From NCBI GenBank assembly GCA_963765875.1, contig CAVXYK010000021.1, positions 145,332 through 209,331 of the forward strand: 64,000 nt of DNA, written 5' to 3'. This DNA comes from JAWKOK01 sp963765875. GTDB lineage: Bacteria > Chloroflexota > Anaerolineae > Caldilineales > Caldilineaceae. The position numbers were made by a program, and so were the translations under genes. The notes under the pieces were generated by a model, which saw nothing but the letters and a program-made list of their open reading frames with translations, did not search any database and was not told the DNA's origin. Positions 35,134-44,493 of this stretch are shown here, piece by piece. The stretch's first letter is position 1, and each line of letters opens with the position of its first letter.

Positions 35134-36105
35134 GTGAGCATGTTGGTAATTGGCGTGGACCTGGGCGGAACCCAAACCCGTGCTGTATTGGCCAATGAAG
35201 AAGGCCGCATCATCAGCCAACGCACGACACTGACCCAGGCCCAAGAAGGCCCGAACGCTGTGCTGGAGCGAATCTGCGAGCAGATTGAGCTTGCAGCAGA
35301 GGACCATGAGTTCGCGGCCATCGGGATCGGCGCGCCAGGCGCGACCGATCCTTTCAACGGCGTCGTGATCATGGCCCCAAACCTGCCTGGCTGGCGTAAC
35401 ATCAATTTGACCAGGGCGCTCGGTACGCGCTTTGGCGTGCCCATTTTTGTCGGTAACGACGCCAACCTGGCCGGTCTTGCCGAGCACCGCTATGGCGCAG
35501 GCCAACAGTGCGCCCATATGATCTATATCACAGTCAGTACCGGGATTGGTGGCGGCGTCATCGTGCGTGATCGGATGTTGTTGGGTCGACAGGGTCTTGC
35601 TGGTGAGATCGGCCACGTCACCGTCGATCTGTCGGCTGAGGAACGGGGCGAGGTCGCTATCGGCACGCTTGAAGGACTGGCTTCGGGACCCAACATCGCC
35701 AGGCGGGCACGCTATGCACTGCGTGAAGGCGCCGAGAGCAGCGTGCGCCAGCGCATCGGCGATGACATTGACGCACTGTCGCCGGAAATGTTGTGCGAAG
35801 CCGCCGAATCGGGCGATGCCTTTGCGCTTGAGCAGTTTGCCGTCACCGGCCGCTATCTTGGCATTGGGATTACCAATCTGCTGCACACATTTAACCCGTA
35901 CCGGATCGTCATCGGCGGCGGTATCTGGATGAACTGTCACCAGTTTTTGGAGCAGACCACGTGGGAGACCATTCGCACGCGCTGCAATGCACCCGAATAC
36001 TGGCGAGATCTTGAGATCGTACCTGCCGCCCTGGGTGGGCAAGTCGGGCTCTTGGGCGCTGTCGCACTGGCAGTCGGCGGTCTCGAAGACATGCGCGATA
36101 TCTGA
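35134..36105 (+). CDS. ROK family sugar kinase without zinc-binding cysteines
   Basis: A 323-residue ROK protein. ATP-binding GVDLGGTQTRAV (residues 7-18), GIGAPGATDP, GNDANLAGLAEHRYGAG and YITVSTGIGGGVI are all typical, and the catalytic-region His is in GEIGHVTVD (His161). The usual ROK zinc site after that His (C-x-C-G-x2-G-C) is replaced by SAEERGEVAIGTLEG, so none of the three cysteines remains. Glucokinases of this type phosphorylate glucose or other hexoses with ATP. The GTG at 35134 and the ATG at 35140 both have purine-rich sites (aaaggataagg). It may be transcribed together with ychF, 30 bases downstream. Confidence 0.87.
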   Translation: MSMLVIGVDLGGTQTRAVLANEEGRIISQRTTLTQAQEGPNAVLERICEQIELAAEDHEFAAIGIGAPGATDPFNGVVIMAPNLPGWRNINLTRALGTRFGVPIFVGNDANLAGLAEHRYGAGQQCAHMIYITVSTGIGGGVIVRDRMLLGRQGLAGEIGHVTVDLSAEERGEVAIGTLEGLASGPNIARRARYALREGAESSVRQRIGDDIDALSPEMLCEAAESGDAFALEQFAVTGRYLGIGITNLLHTFNPYRIVIGGGIWMNCHQFLEQTTWETIRTRCNAPEYWRDLEIVPAALGGQVGLLGAVALAVGGLEDMRDI

Positions 36106-36135
36106 CCACATTTTCTCTATTTTAGGAGTATTTCT

Positions 36136-37206
36136 ATGCAGATTGGCATCATCGGCCTGCCCAACAGCGGCAAGACGACGATATATAACGCACTAACACG
36201 CAGCGATTCTGAGACCGAAGCCTTTTCCAGCGGCCTGGTCGAGGTCAATACAGCCGTGGTCAATGTGCCTGACCAACGGGTTGACGATATGTCAGCCCTC
36301 TTCAAGCCCAAGAAGACTACGTATGCCCAGGTCATCTACAACGATATCGCCGGCTTCGGCAAGGGCGCAGCGAAATCCGGTATCGCCGGTCCGCTGCTCA
36401 ACGCCATCGCTGCTAATGATGCGCTCATGCTGGTCGTTCGTGCGTTTGAAGACGAAAATGTTCCTCACCCAGACGATTCAGTCGATCCGGCCCGAGATCT
36501 TGAGGCCATGGAGACCGAGATGATCCTCAACGACATGACGATCATCGAGCGACGGCTAGAACGATTGGCTGCCACAAAACATCGTGGCACGCCGGAGGAT
36601 CGCAAGAAGCTGGAGTATGAGGACGGCGTCATGCATCAGTTGATGGCTCTTCTGGAGGAGGAGACGTCCCTGCGAGACGTCGAACTGTCCGATGATGACC
36701 AGAAGATCTTGGCCGGTTTTGGATTTCTCTCGATGAAGCCGATCTTGCGCGTGATCAATGCCGGTGACGATGCCGATGAAGCCGAGTTCAGCGATCTCCT
36801 GGATGAGCGTACGCTCGTGCTGCGCGGTCAGGTCGAGGCTGAGATTGCGCAGATGGAACCTGAGGAAGCAATCGAATTTCTGGCCGACTTTGGCATTGAT
36901 GAGCCTGGATTGAACCGGGCGATCGCGCTCTGCTATTCGATGATGGGTTTGCAGAGCTTCTTCACGGTTGGTGAGGATGAGGTGCGAGCGTGGACCGGCA
37001 GCGTCGGCATGACCGCACCTCAGGCCGCAGGCGTGATCCACACCGATCTACAACGTGGCTTCATCCGCGCCGAGACCTTTACCTACACAGATCTCATGGC
37101 GGCCGGCAGCATGGCAGAACTGCGCAAACAGGGCAAGCTACGCCTGGAGGGCAAAGAGTACATCGTCCAGGATGGCGATATCATGAACATCCGCTTCAAT
37201 ATCTGA
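36136..37206 (+). CDS. ychF: YchF/OLA1-type ribosome-associated ATPase
   Basis: A 356-residue YchF-family P-loop protein. G1 is GLPNSGKTT (YchF consensus GLPNVGKST), the G3 region reads DIAGFGKGAAKSGI, and the coiled-coil hairpin (ETEMILNDMTIIERRLERL) separates two halves of the G domain. The end is the TGS domain (FFTVGEDEVRAWTG, AAGVIHTDLQRGFIRAETFT). The NKxD specificity motif is lost, as expected for an ATP- rather than GTP-preferring member. It binds ribosomes and has roles in stress control. A taggag site precedes the ATG by nine bases. The gene ends at a perfect 46-base palindromic terminator. Confidence 0.93.
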   Translation: MQIGIIGLPNSGKTTIYNALTRSDSETEAFSSGLVEVNTAVVNVPDQRVDDMSALFKPKKTTYAQVIYNDIAGFGKGAAKSGIAGPLLNAIAANDALMLVVRAFEDENVPHPDDSVDPARDLEAMETEMILNDMTIIERRLERLAATKHRGTPEDRKKLEYEDGVMHQLMALLEEETSLRDVELSDDDQKILAGFGFLSMKPILRVINAGDDADEAEFSDLLDERTLVLRGQVEAEIAQMEPEEAIEFLADFGIDEPGLNRAIALCYSMMGLQSFFTVGEDEVRAWTGSVGMTAPQAAGVIHTDLQRGFIRAETFTYTDLMAAGSMAELRKQGKLRLEGKEYIVQDGDIMNIRFNI

Positions 37207-37211
37207 TCAAT

Positions 37212-37257
37212 AAAAGGGACCCGAAGAGGGCATGCATGCCCTCTTCGGGTCCCTTTT
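37212..37257. terminator. Perfect 46-base palindromic bidirectional terminator
   Basis: 37212-37234 and 37235-37257 are exact reverse complements, A4 at the start and T4 at the end. It lies between ychF and the convergent M32 peptidase. Confidence 0.9.
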
Positions 37258-37278
37258 CGATCTTTGCTAAATTCCTCT

Positions 37279-38833
37279 CTATAGCTCGTATAGCTCCCCA
37301 TATTTCGTTCTCAGATAGTCGATGTAAGGCTGAATTTTCAGCGGCCCGCCGGTGGTTCGCGCTATGAGTTCTGATGTAGTGTACTTGCGGCCGTGGCGAT
37401 AGATGTTTTCACGCAGCCAGGCGTGCAGTGTGTTGAACTTGCCGGATTCAATCTGGCCGGGAATCTCCGGATGTGCCTCCAGGGCCGCGGCATAAAACTG
37501 TGATGCAAGGATATTTCCCAGCGTGTACCCCTGAAATGCGCCGCCGATGAAGCCATCGTACCAATGGACATCCTGCAGAACGCCGTTGACATCGCTGGGA
37601 GCTGACATGCCCAGGTTTTCCTGATAGCGGGCGTGCCAGGCATCCGGCAGGTCGGTGACGCTGAGCTTGCCGTCGAGCAGGTCAAGTTCGAGGCCGAAAC
37701 GCACAATGACATGCAGGTTGTAGGTGATCTCATCGGCATCGGTCCGGATCAGGGATCTTTGTACCTTGTTGATGGCCCGGTAGAATTCCTCTAGCGTGAC
37801 GCTGCCCAACTGTGATGGAAAAGCCTCCTGGATTTCAGGATAGAAATGTCGCCAGAAGCCGCGACTGCGCCCAACAATGTTCTCCCACAGCCGTGATCTG
37901 GCTTTCGTGCACTGTCGATGAGGTTCCTGATGCCAATGGCGTGCCATCGTAGGCCATGTCGATGCCCTGTTCATAGAGTGCATGTCCACACTCGTGCATG
38001 GTGCTGAACAGCCCTTCATCCAGCCGATTTTCGTCGACTCGGGTGGTAATGCGAATATCGCCCAATGAGAAGGTAATCATGAACGGGTGAAGGGTCAGGT
38101 CCTGGCGGCCGCGGTCGAAGTCGTAGCCGAGGCGCCGGATGATCTGTTCTCCAAAGACCATCTGCTCTTCTTTGGGAAACCCCAGGTGCAGACAACGGTC
38201 GTCGATCGGTTTCTGACTGCCTATGGCCTGCACCATGGGCGCCAGTTCCTTCCGGAGCTCCTCGAAGAGCGGTTGTATCGTTGCAACAGACATGCCATAG
38301 TCGGAGACGGCGATGTGTGGATCGGCGAGGTGCTGGTATCCGGGGAAAAGATCTGCATAACGTCGACTCAGATCGAGCGTCTTTTCGAGAAACGGCTGCA
38401 CACGGGCGAAGTCGTTTGCAGGCCGTGCTGATGCCCATGCATTGTAGGAAGCCGCTCGATGCTGGGCCACTTCAGACATGAAATCTGTTGGCACCTTGGT
38501 CGTTCGATCGAAATCTATACGTGCGATGCGTACGAGCGCAACATCATCATCGGTTACTCTCCCATCACTGCCCTTTCTCGAATCTACGGCTGAATCTACC
38601 GCATCGAATTGAGAGTTGAGGCGCTGTTCTAGTCTGTCCAGCAGGCGGCCGAGCGCTGGATCGGTGGATCTGGCATGAATGATGGTGGTCAGCGTCGCCA
38701 GCTGACGTCCGCGTGCTTCGGCTCCGCCCGTAGGCATTTTCGTCGCCTGATCCCAATATAGTGTGGCCTCGGCGGCGTTAAGGTCACTGATTTCGCCTAG
38801 TCGTCGGCGTAGTTCGGTGAAGTCGTCTGACAT
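37279..38833 (-). CDS. M32 metallocarboxypeptidase, one frameshift
   Basis: About 517 residues (M32 family usual length about 500) after deleting the extra T at 37897. The zinc motif is HECGHALYEQG (HExxH), and the repaired region reads VHESQSRLWENIVGRSRGFW, the family signature HESQ-x2-WEN. The N-terminus carries NAAEATLYWDQATKMPTGGAEARG and the C-terminus HWYDGFIGGAFQGYTLGNI. Such enzymes (Thermus Taq carboxypeptidase type) cleave C-terminal residues from peptides and act in the cytosol. Start ATG at 38833 with agaggaa upstream; the frame is open to 38938 without similarity. The gap of one base at the most conserved motif strongly suggests a read error. Confidence 0.9.
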
Positions 38834-38993
38834 CTGCTTTTTCCTCTGCTGGATTTTTCTGCGATTGACCGATGGGCACTCGTAGTTGTGTGCGTATACG
38901 GATGGCCAAATTATACGGCAGACAACCTGCGGCTTCAAAGCGGGTGCACCCCCCCGGGATTCCGACTTCTGCCGTTTACAAACCTGACGATCT

Positions 38994-39022
38994 TTGGCAT
39001 TCGGCTAGTGAGAAGTTATAAT
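38994..39022 (+). promoter_or_regulatory. Sigma70 promoter for the S1-domain gene
   Basis: TTGGCA (38994-38999), 17-base spacer, consensus TATAAT (39017-39022). Expected start near 39029, giving a leader of about 67 bases. Confidence 0.8.
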
Positions 39023-39095
39023 CGGGAGAGTTTAGCAATTGTGAACAGTAAAGCAGCATATCATGATGTATATGCTGGTTGTCTAGGAGGCGATC

Positions 39096-40610
39096 ATGAG
39101 TGAGAATATTGAAGCAGCGATAGTCGACGAAGCGGTGACGGACGCTGCCGAGGAGAACACAGAGGAAATTACCGAGGGGAGCGAAGCAACCCTCGTTGAA
39201 GATTCTGAGGCTGAAGTAGTCGCCGAAGCAGTTGAGGCTGAAGTGGTTGCCGAAGCCATTGAGGCCGAAGCGGTTGAGGCCGAAGTGGTTGCCGAAGCCA
39301 TTGAGGCCGAAGCGGTTGAGGCCGAAGTGGTTGCCGAAGCAGTTGAGGCCGAAGTGGTTGCCGAAGCAGTTGAGGCTGAAGTAGTCGCCGAAGCGGTTGA
39401 GGCTGAAGTAGTCGCCGAAGCAGTTGAGGCCGAAGTGGTTGCCGAAGCAGTTGAGGCCGAAGTGGTTGCCGAAGCGGTTGAGGCTGAAGTAGTTGCCGAA
39501 GCGGTTGAGGCCGAAGTGGTTGCCGAAGCGGTTGAGGCTGAAGTGGTTGCCGAAGCGGTTGAGGCCGAAGTGGTTGCCGAAGCAGTTGAGGCCGAAGTGG
39601 TTGCCGAAGCAGTTGAGGCCGAAGTGGTTGCCGAAGCAGTTGAGGCCGAAGTGGTTGCCGAAGCAGTTGAGGCCGAAGTGGTTGCCGAAGCAGTTGAGGC
39701 CGAAGTGGTTGCCGAAGCAGTTGAGGCCGAAGTAGTTGCTGAAGCCATTGAGGCTGAAGTGGTTGCCGAAGCGGTTGAGGCCGAAGTGGTTGCCGAAACG
39801 GCTGAAACCGAGTCGGCAGAGACTACCGACGAAGCGGACACAAAAGCGACCGACGGTTCAGACAAAGTTGTGCGCGTTTTGAGCGTGGGTATGGAAGTCC
39901 CTGGTGTGGTTAAGCGGACGACCGACTTTGGCGCCTTTGTTGATATTGGTGTCGGGCGTGATGGCCTTGTTCATATTTCTGAACTCTCAGTTCGCCGAGT
40001 CGCCAAGGTTTCCGATGTTGTCAAGCAAGGCCAGGAAATAACTGCCTGGATCAAGGAACTTGACCGAAGCCGCAATCGTATCAGTTTGACGCTGATTGCT
40101 CCTGGAACCAAGACGATCCGTGATCTTGAAAAAGATGAGATCGTGAACGGTACGGTCAGTCGTATCGTACCCTATGGTGCATTCATTGACATCGGCGTGG
40201 GCCGGGATGCGCTACTTCACATTCGTGAGATGGCCGTCGGCTATGTCAATAAGCCGGAGGATGTCGTTCAGGTTGGTGAGGAAGTTGAAGCACGGATTAT
40301 TGAAGTCAGCCGTCGGCGTGGGCGCATTGACCTGAGCTTGAAGGGGCTCCGTCCTGAGCCTGAGACTGAACAGGCCGCTGGGGGCGAAGCCCAGGTCGTC
40401 GAGGAAGAGGAAGAGATCGAGGATCCGTTTGCCAACATGGAGGTGCTTTCACCCATGGAGCTGGCTTTCCAGAAAGCCATGAGTGGAGAGACCGAAGAAA
40501 TTGAAGGTATGACGAAGAAACGGTCCAAACGTGCCCGCCGTGATCAGATGCGAGCAATTCAAGACGAAATTGTCTCACGCACGCTGGACGGCTCTGACCG
40601 AAACAAGTAG
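39096..40610 (+). CDS. S1-domain RNA-binding protein with giant acidic repeat
   Basis: A 504-residue protein in two parts. Residues 1-260 are nearly pure Val/Glu/Ala repeats of the nonapeptide VEAEVVAEA (about 20 units). Residues about 264-430 hold two S1/OB RNA-binding domains: PGVVKRTTDFGAFVDIGVGR, then DGLVHISELS; and GTVSRIVPYGAFIDIGVGRD, then ALLHIREMAV, each ending in RISLTL/RIDLSLK. The tail has a helical acidic region and a basic end (TKKRSKRARRDQMRAIQDE). S1 pairs of this sort are found in 30S-binding proteins. The acidic repeat has no known role. The ATG at 39096 has aggaggc seven bases before. Own promoter (38994-39022) and terminator (40634-40667). Confidence 0.88.
   Translation: MSENIEAAIVDEAVTDAAEENTEEITEGSEATLVEDSEAEVVAEAVEAEVVAEAIEAEAVEAEVVAEAIEAEAVEAEVVAEAVEAEVVAEAVEAEVVAEAVEAEVVAEAVEAEVVAEAVEAEVVAEAVEAEVVAEAVEAEVVAEAVEAEVVAEAVEAEVVAEAVEAEVVAEAVEAEVVAEAVEAEVVAEAVEAEVVAEAVEAEVVAEAVEAEVVAEAIEAEVVAEAVEAEVVAETAETESAETTDEADTKATDGSDKVVRVLSVGMEVPGVVKRTTDFGAFVDIGVGRDGLVHISELSVRRVAKVSDVVKQGQEITAWIKELDRSRNRISLTLIAPGTKTIRDLEKDEIVNGTVSRIVPYGAFIDIGVGRDALLHIREMAVGYVNKPEDVVQVGEEVEARIIEVSRRRGRIDLSLKGLRPEPETEQAAGGEAQVVEEEEEIEDPFANMEVLSPMELAFQKAMSGETEEIEGMTKKRSKRARRDQMRAIQDEIVSRTLDGSDRNK
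39207..39800 (+). repeat. 27-bp coding tandem repeat (22 repeat lengths)
   Basis: The 594-base stretch is an array of a 27-base unit coding VEAEVVAEA. Units differ mainly at silent positions (gtt/gta, gcc/gct, gca/gcg), and neighbouring units are often identical, which points to recent slippage or recombination. Two early units are shortened (IEAEA). The antisense strand is also open through the array. Confidence 0.9.
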
Positions 40611-40633
40611 GTCAGATTCTCAAAAATTAGTAA

Positions 40634-40667
40634 GGCGTCTGAGGGTTAACCCTCGGGCGCTTTTTTT
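40634..40667 (+). terminator. Terminator after the S1-domain gene
   Basis: Stem gcgtctgagggtt / aaccctcgggcgc (two mismatches) followed by T7. Confidence 0.85.
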
Positions 40668-40739
40668 GTTTTCTGCGATAGTTTCTACTGCGCTCCACTT
40701 GAAATACCGGATTGACCTCCCTGATCGGGCCAGTCCGTA

Positions 40740-40748
40740 TGGTACAAT
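40740..40748 (+). promoter_or_regulatory. Extended -10 promoter for the SDR-dGTPase pair
   Basis: TGGTACAAT. The nearest TTGACC (40712-40717) is too far upstream (25-base gap), so the extended -10 is the main support. Start near 40755. Confidence 0.5.
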
Positions 40749-40787
40749 GGAGCTACAATCGTCGATTAACTGAGCTGCAGGTTGCTG

Positions 40788-41561
40788 ATGAATATTGCTG
40801 GGAAAATTGCGCTTGTCACCGGGGGAGCACATCGCGTGGGGAAGGCGATCACGATGATGCTTGCCAACCAGGGTGCGCATGTTGTTGTGAACTACCACAC
40901 CTCCGCCCAGGCCGCCGCTGATACCATACAGGAAGTGCAGGCGACGGGTGTTGACGGCATGGCGATACAGTGCGATGTGGCTGACTGGCGAGCGGTCCAA
41001 CAGATGGCGGGCCAGGTTCGGGCACGCTTTGGGAGAGTTGACATAATTGTCAACAGTGCCAGTTCTTTTCTGCGGACACCCTTTCCAACAGAAGATATCG
41101 AGTCGTGGCAGCGTGTGATCTCGGTCTCGATCGACGGCGCCTTCTACGTCTGCAATGCCCTGGTACCCATTATGCCTGACGAGGGTGGTTCGATTGTCAA
41201 CATTGTCGATGCTGCGGCCTCTCAGCCCTGGCCCAATTTTGTCGCCCATGGTGTTGGAAAGGCTGGCCTTCTGGCGCTGACGCGACAGCTTGCGCTTGAA
41301 CTAGCGCCCGATATTCGGGTCAATGCAGTGTCTCCGGGCTATGTGCTGCCGCCTCCCCACTTTTCGGCAGAACAGGTTCAAGCGTCTGCCGAACGGACGT
41401 TGCTGCAACGGTGGGGTGGGCCGGATGATGTTGCCGGTGCCGTCAACTTCTTGCTTGAGGCGGATTACGTGACGGGCGAGGTCATCGTGGTCGATGGCGG
41501 CGAGCGCTACGGACGGCGTCCGAAGACGCCTCGACACAAGATGCCCCGTAAGAAGAGTTAA
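40788..41561 (+). CDS. Pteridine-reductase-like SDR, catalytic Tyr replaced by His
   Basis: A 257-residue short-chain dehydrogenase/reductase. The cofactor motif is TGGAHRVG, the TGxxxRxG pattern of the FolM/PTR1 group; CDVADW, VNSASSF and the closing DDVAGAVNFLLEADYVTG are family blocks. The active-site stretch IVNIVDAAASQPWP carries Asp where most SDRs have Ser, as in PTR1. The expected Y-x3-K reads H-G-V-G-K, so the catalytic Tyr is His (CAT; one base from TAT). A basic tail (RRPKTPRHKMPRKKS) ends the protein. It could reduce dihydrobiopterin/dihydrofolate. ATG at 40788 chosen over the TTG at 40782; weak ribosome site. The next gene follows after 25 bases. Confidence 0.85.
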   Translation: MNIAGKIALVTGGAHRVGKAITMMLANQGAHVVVNYHTSAQAAADTIQEVQATGVDGMAIQCDVADWRAVQQMAGQVRARFGRVDIIVNSASSFLRTPFPTEDIESWQRVISVSIDGAFYVCNALVPIMPDEGGSIVNIVDAAASQPWPNFVAHGVGKAGLLALTRQLALELAPDIRVNAVSPGYVLPPPHFSAEQVQASAERTLLQRWGGPDDVAGAVNFLLEADYVTGEVIVVDGGERYGRRPKTPRHKMPRKKS

Positions 41562-41586
41562 AACAATCTTTGAATCTGGAGGAATG

Positions 41587-42750
41587 ATGCTGAGACGCGA
41601 AGAGTTCGAACAGCGGGAAGATGTCTGGCTGGCCGCATACGCCATGCGCAGCAGTGAGAGCCGGGGACGTGCGTTTCTGGAGGATGAGCATCCATATCGT
41701 ACAGCATACCAGCGCGATCGTGACCGGGTCATTCATACAACGCCGTTTCGGCGACTGGACTACAAGACTCAAGTTTTTGTCTATTCAGAAGGTGATCATT
41801 ATCGAAATCGACTGACCCACAGCATTGAAGTCGGGCAAGTCGGGCGTACCCTTGCCCGGACAATGGGCTGTAACGAAGACCTGACAGAGGCCATCTGCCT
41901 TGCTCACGATCTTGGCCATCCTCCTTTTGGCCATGAAGGCGAGCATACCCTGAATGAACTGATGCAGGAACACGGAGGGTTCGATCATCAGAAGCAGACC
42001 TACCGCATTCTGACTGAACTCGAACGACGGTATCCTGACTTCAATGGGCTCAACCTGACCTACGAAGTGCGCGAGGGTGTCGTCAAACACGACACTGACT
42101 ACGACGTGGTTGACGCCCTGGAATACTGCCCGGATGAGCGCGGAACCTTGGAGTGTCAGCTGAGCAATCTGGCCGATGAGATCGCCTACAATACCAGCGA
42201 TCTGGATGATGGTTTGCGCAGCGGCATCTTGCACCCGGAGGCTGTTGCCGAGTTGTCCATTGCTCAACTAGTCTGGGATACTTTTGGGAAAGGTGAGATC
42301 AATCGGGATCTGTCGGATGACATGACTCGCCACCGATTTATCCGGCGTCTCGTCGGCATACAGGTTACAAATGCCGCCAATGCCACACAGCAGACGATTG
42401 ATGACGCGGGAATCAAGACGCTGGAAGATCTGCGCTCTATGCCACACAATGTTGCTGGATATTCGTCAGAATTTGCCCAGAAGAACGATGAGCTGAAGAA
42501 ATTTCTGTTCGCGAATTTTTACCGGCACTACAGGGTGGTGCGGATGGCTGTCAAGGCGGAGCGGCTTATTCAAGAGCTCTTCAGAGCGTATGTCGACCAA
42601 CCACTTCAGCTTCCTTTTGGCGTTCAGGCACGCATCGCCGAATCTGACGAAGGTCTCTATCGTGTGGTCTGCGACTACATTGCAGGCATGACCGACCGGT
42701 ACATCATCCTGGAACACAAGCGGCTTTATGATCCCGAAGTGCGTGTATAG
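41587..42750 (+). CDS. dGTPase-like HD-domain triphosphohydrolase
   Basis: A 387-residue HD-superfamily enzyme of the deoxyguanosinetriphosphate triphosphohydrolase-like group. The metal-binding residues are His78 (RLTHSIEVGQVGR), His107-Asp108 (AHDLGHPPFGHEGE) and a later Asp (SNLADEIAYNTSDLDDG). N-terminal substrate-loop residues (PYRTAYQRDRDRVIHTTPFRRLDYKTQVF) are typical. It removes tripolyphosphate from dNTPs and may keep dNTP pools in check. ATG at 41587 follows ggagga by three bases; 41584 is a possible start but touches that site. In a two-gene unit with the SDR. Intact reading frame. Confidence 0.92.
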   Translation: MLRREEFEQREDVWLAAYAMRSSESRGRAFLEDEHPYRTAYQRDRDRVIHTTPFRRLDYKTQVFVYSEGDHYRNRLTHSIEVGQVGRTLARTMGCNEDLTEAICLAHDLGHPPFGHEGEHTLNELMQEHGGFDHQKQTYRILTELERRYPDFNGLNLTYEVREGVVKHDTDYDVVDALEYCPDERGTLECQLSNLADEIAYNTSDLDDGLRSGILHPEAVAELSIAQLVWDTFGKGEINRDLSDDMTRHRFIRRLVGIQVTNAANATQQTIDDAGIKTLEDLRSMPHNVAGYSSEFAQKNDELKKFLFANFYRHYRVVRMAVKAERLIQELFRAYVDQPLQLPFGVQARIAESDEGLYRVVCDYIAGMTDRYIILEHKRLYDPEVRV

Positions 42751-42756
42751 CAACCG

Positions 42757-44443
42757 CTAGAGCTTTCGGCTGACGACTAGACTGACCTCAAGTCCCTGGA
42801 AAACACCCTCTGCCGGGCCGTCTTTCATGTAGCTAACACTGATGACTTCACCGTCAATCAGAAGATCCGATCCAACGATCTGGAAGTGGTCGCCGGCCTG
42901 TGCGGGTTTCACATCGGTGGTCGGTTGGACATCCTCCGCCGCATCGTCGTTCTCATCCTCATCGTCGTGGTCCTGCGCGTCGGCAGCGGCACCGTATTTG
43001 CTGACGAATGTCTGTGAATGAAAGGACATGGCCCCTTCTTGGACGAGGTCGATTAGCCACACATCCAGTGCCGCAACCTGTTCAGGGTTGTGTTGGACGA
43101 AGCCGTGTTTCATATTAACGCCCATTCCGCAGTCGCCAATGTATCTGCCGCCATCCTCACCTGTGCCGACATCAACAATGCGGAATGCTTCTTCATATTC
43201 ATCCAACATCGGGTAGTAGGTGGCCGTATATCGGGCGACTTCACGACCGCTCGCCAGAAAGCTTGATGTTGAAACAGGTTCTGTCGCTGATTCAGCTTGC
43301 GGCGAAGGCGTTTCCTCTGAACTGGTATCAGACGTCTCATGTGTCTCTTCGGCTGCCGATTCCGGCGTTGTATCCACGATCACGGTGGTGCTGCCCGCGC
43401 CTTCGGGCAAGTCTGTCTCCGGACCGAAGCCATACCCCTCGTGATCTTCGTAGTAGGTGTTGTCCGGTGTCGCGCCCGCTGTTCCCGAACGCACTGCGAT
43501 ACTTGGGCTCTCTTCTCCACTTTCTATCGGTGCATATTCTATCGCTGCGTCATCGGTATCATGTGGAGATGCCGCTATCGCGCTGCCGGCAATCACCTCT
43601 TCGGTCTCGCCCTCTTCTACACCGTCAGCCGCTTGCTGATTCGCGTCTGCAACGACAGTGACAACTTGTTCCAGAGTCGAGGACAGGTTCCTCAGATCGT
43701 TCGAGATCCAGATCGCCAAAATCTTCATCGGTGAACTCGTCGATATCGTCTTCGTCGTCATCCTGCGGGTCGGACGCCTCCGGTTGAGGACCGACGAGTG
43801 CGCGCAACACCCAGATACCACCGGCTATCAGGATGAACGCCGCCAGGAGCCACAGCGCCAAACGCAGCCAGCTTGAAGAGCCGGCAGAATCGGACGTTTC
43901 AATCCCGCCCTGGCCTTCTTCGGTTTCCGATTCATCTGTCACATCTGTGGGGAGATCGGCTTCGGGTGCTTCCGCTTCCGGCACATCCGCTTCCGGGGCC
44001 TCAGCCTGCGGTTCGGGTGCGGCGGCCGGTTGCATCGAGGCAGCCAGTTCCTGGATGTTGTTGATCCGCAACGCACTGTCGCCAGCCTGGTTGTCCTCGA
44101 AGTATTCCTGGGCCCAGGCGAGTTCTTCCGCCATTTCTTCGCCAAATGAACTAAGTCGTTGATAGGCGATATCTGCTGCATCGTCGCTTCTCGCTGCAAC
44201 AAAAGCATCTGCAACGGCGGCAATGTAATCGGCCTTGGCCTTATCCGCCAGGTCCAGTGGCCAGCTTTTGTTCCATTGGACGGGCCAGACAACCCAGCCG
44301 ATGAACAAGCCCAGAAGTAGCCCGATTAGGACGCCGACGATCAGTGGTTGTTGATTTCGCCGTCCGTAGTCCTCCACCTTATGCATGCTGTCGGCACGCT
44401 GTTCCGGATCGCGGATGCGGTTGCTGTATGATTGCTTGCTCAC
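42757..44443 (-). CDS. Acidic membrane protein of unknown function, one frameshift
   Basis: Two frames overlap, joined near 43668 (EPVLDLEQVVTVVADANQQ after deleting one base), giving about 561 residues. A membrane helix lies at residues about 34-52 (LIVGVLIGLLLGLFIGWVVW) and another at about 195-215 (WLRLALWLLAAFILIAGGIWVL). Between them is a helical stretch (ADKAKADYIAAVADAFVAARS, with SFGEEMAEELAWAQEYF) and a Pro/Glu/Ala repeat (PEAEAPEADLP). The C-terminal half is acidic with an ordered part (REVARYTATYYPMLDEYEEAFRI begins it; GDCGMGVNMKHGFVQHNPEQ). I recognise no family. Last gene of a probable operon dprA - manC - this gene (gaps 54 and 50 bases). Confidence 0.7.
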
Positions 44444-44493
44444 GTGCGTCTCCTTGCCGTTGAGACGATGGGTGGATCATGGATTGCAGTAGG

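Noticed and set aside
35059..36111. 350-residue open frame antisense to the ROK gene
   Set aside because: Shadow of a GC-rich coding strand. The sense frame has full family motifs; the antisense has none.
39207..39800. CRISPR-like array
   Set aside because: Units are directly adjacent 27-mers in coding frame with no spacers.
39083..39865. 260-residue Ser/Thr/Ala repeat frame antisense to the S1-domain gene
   Set aside because: A 27-base repeat without stops leaves several frames open; no start context, and the sense frame has promoter, ribosome site and S1 domains.
40712..40748. TTGACC/TACAAT as a standard promoter for the SDR gene
   Set aside because: Spacing of 25 bases is too long; only the extended -10 is retained.
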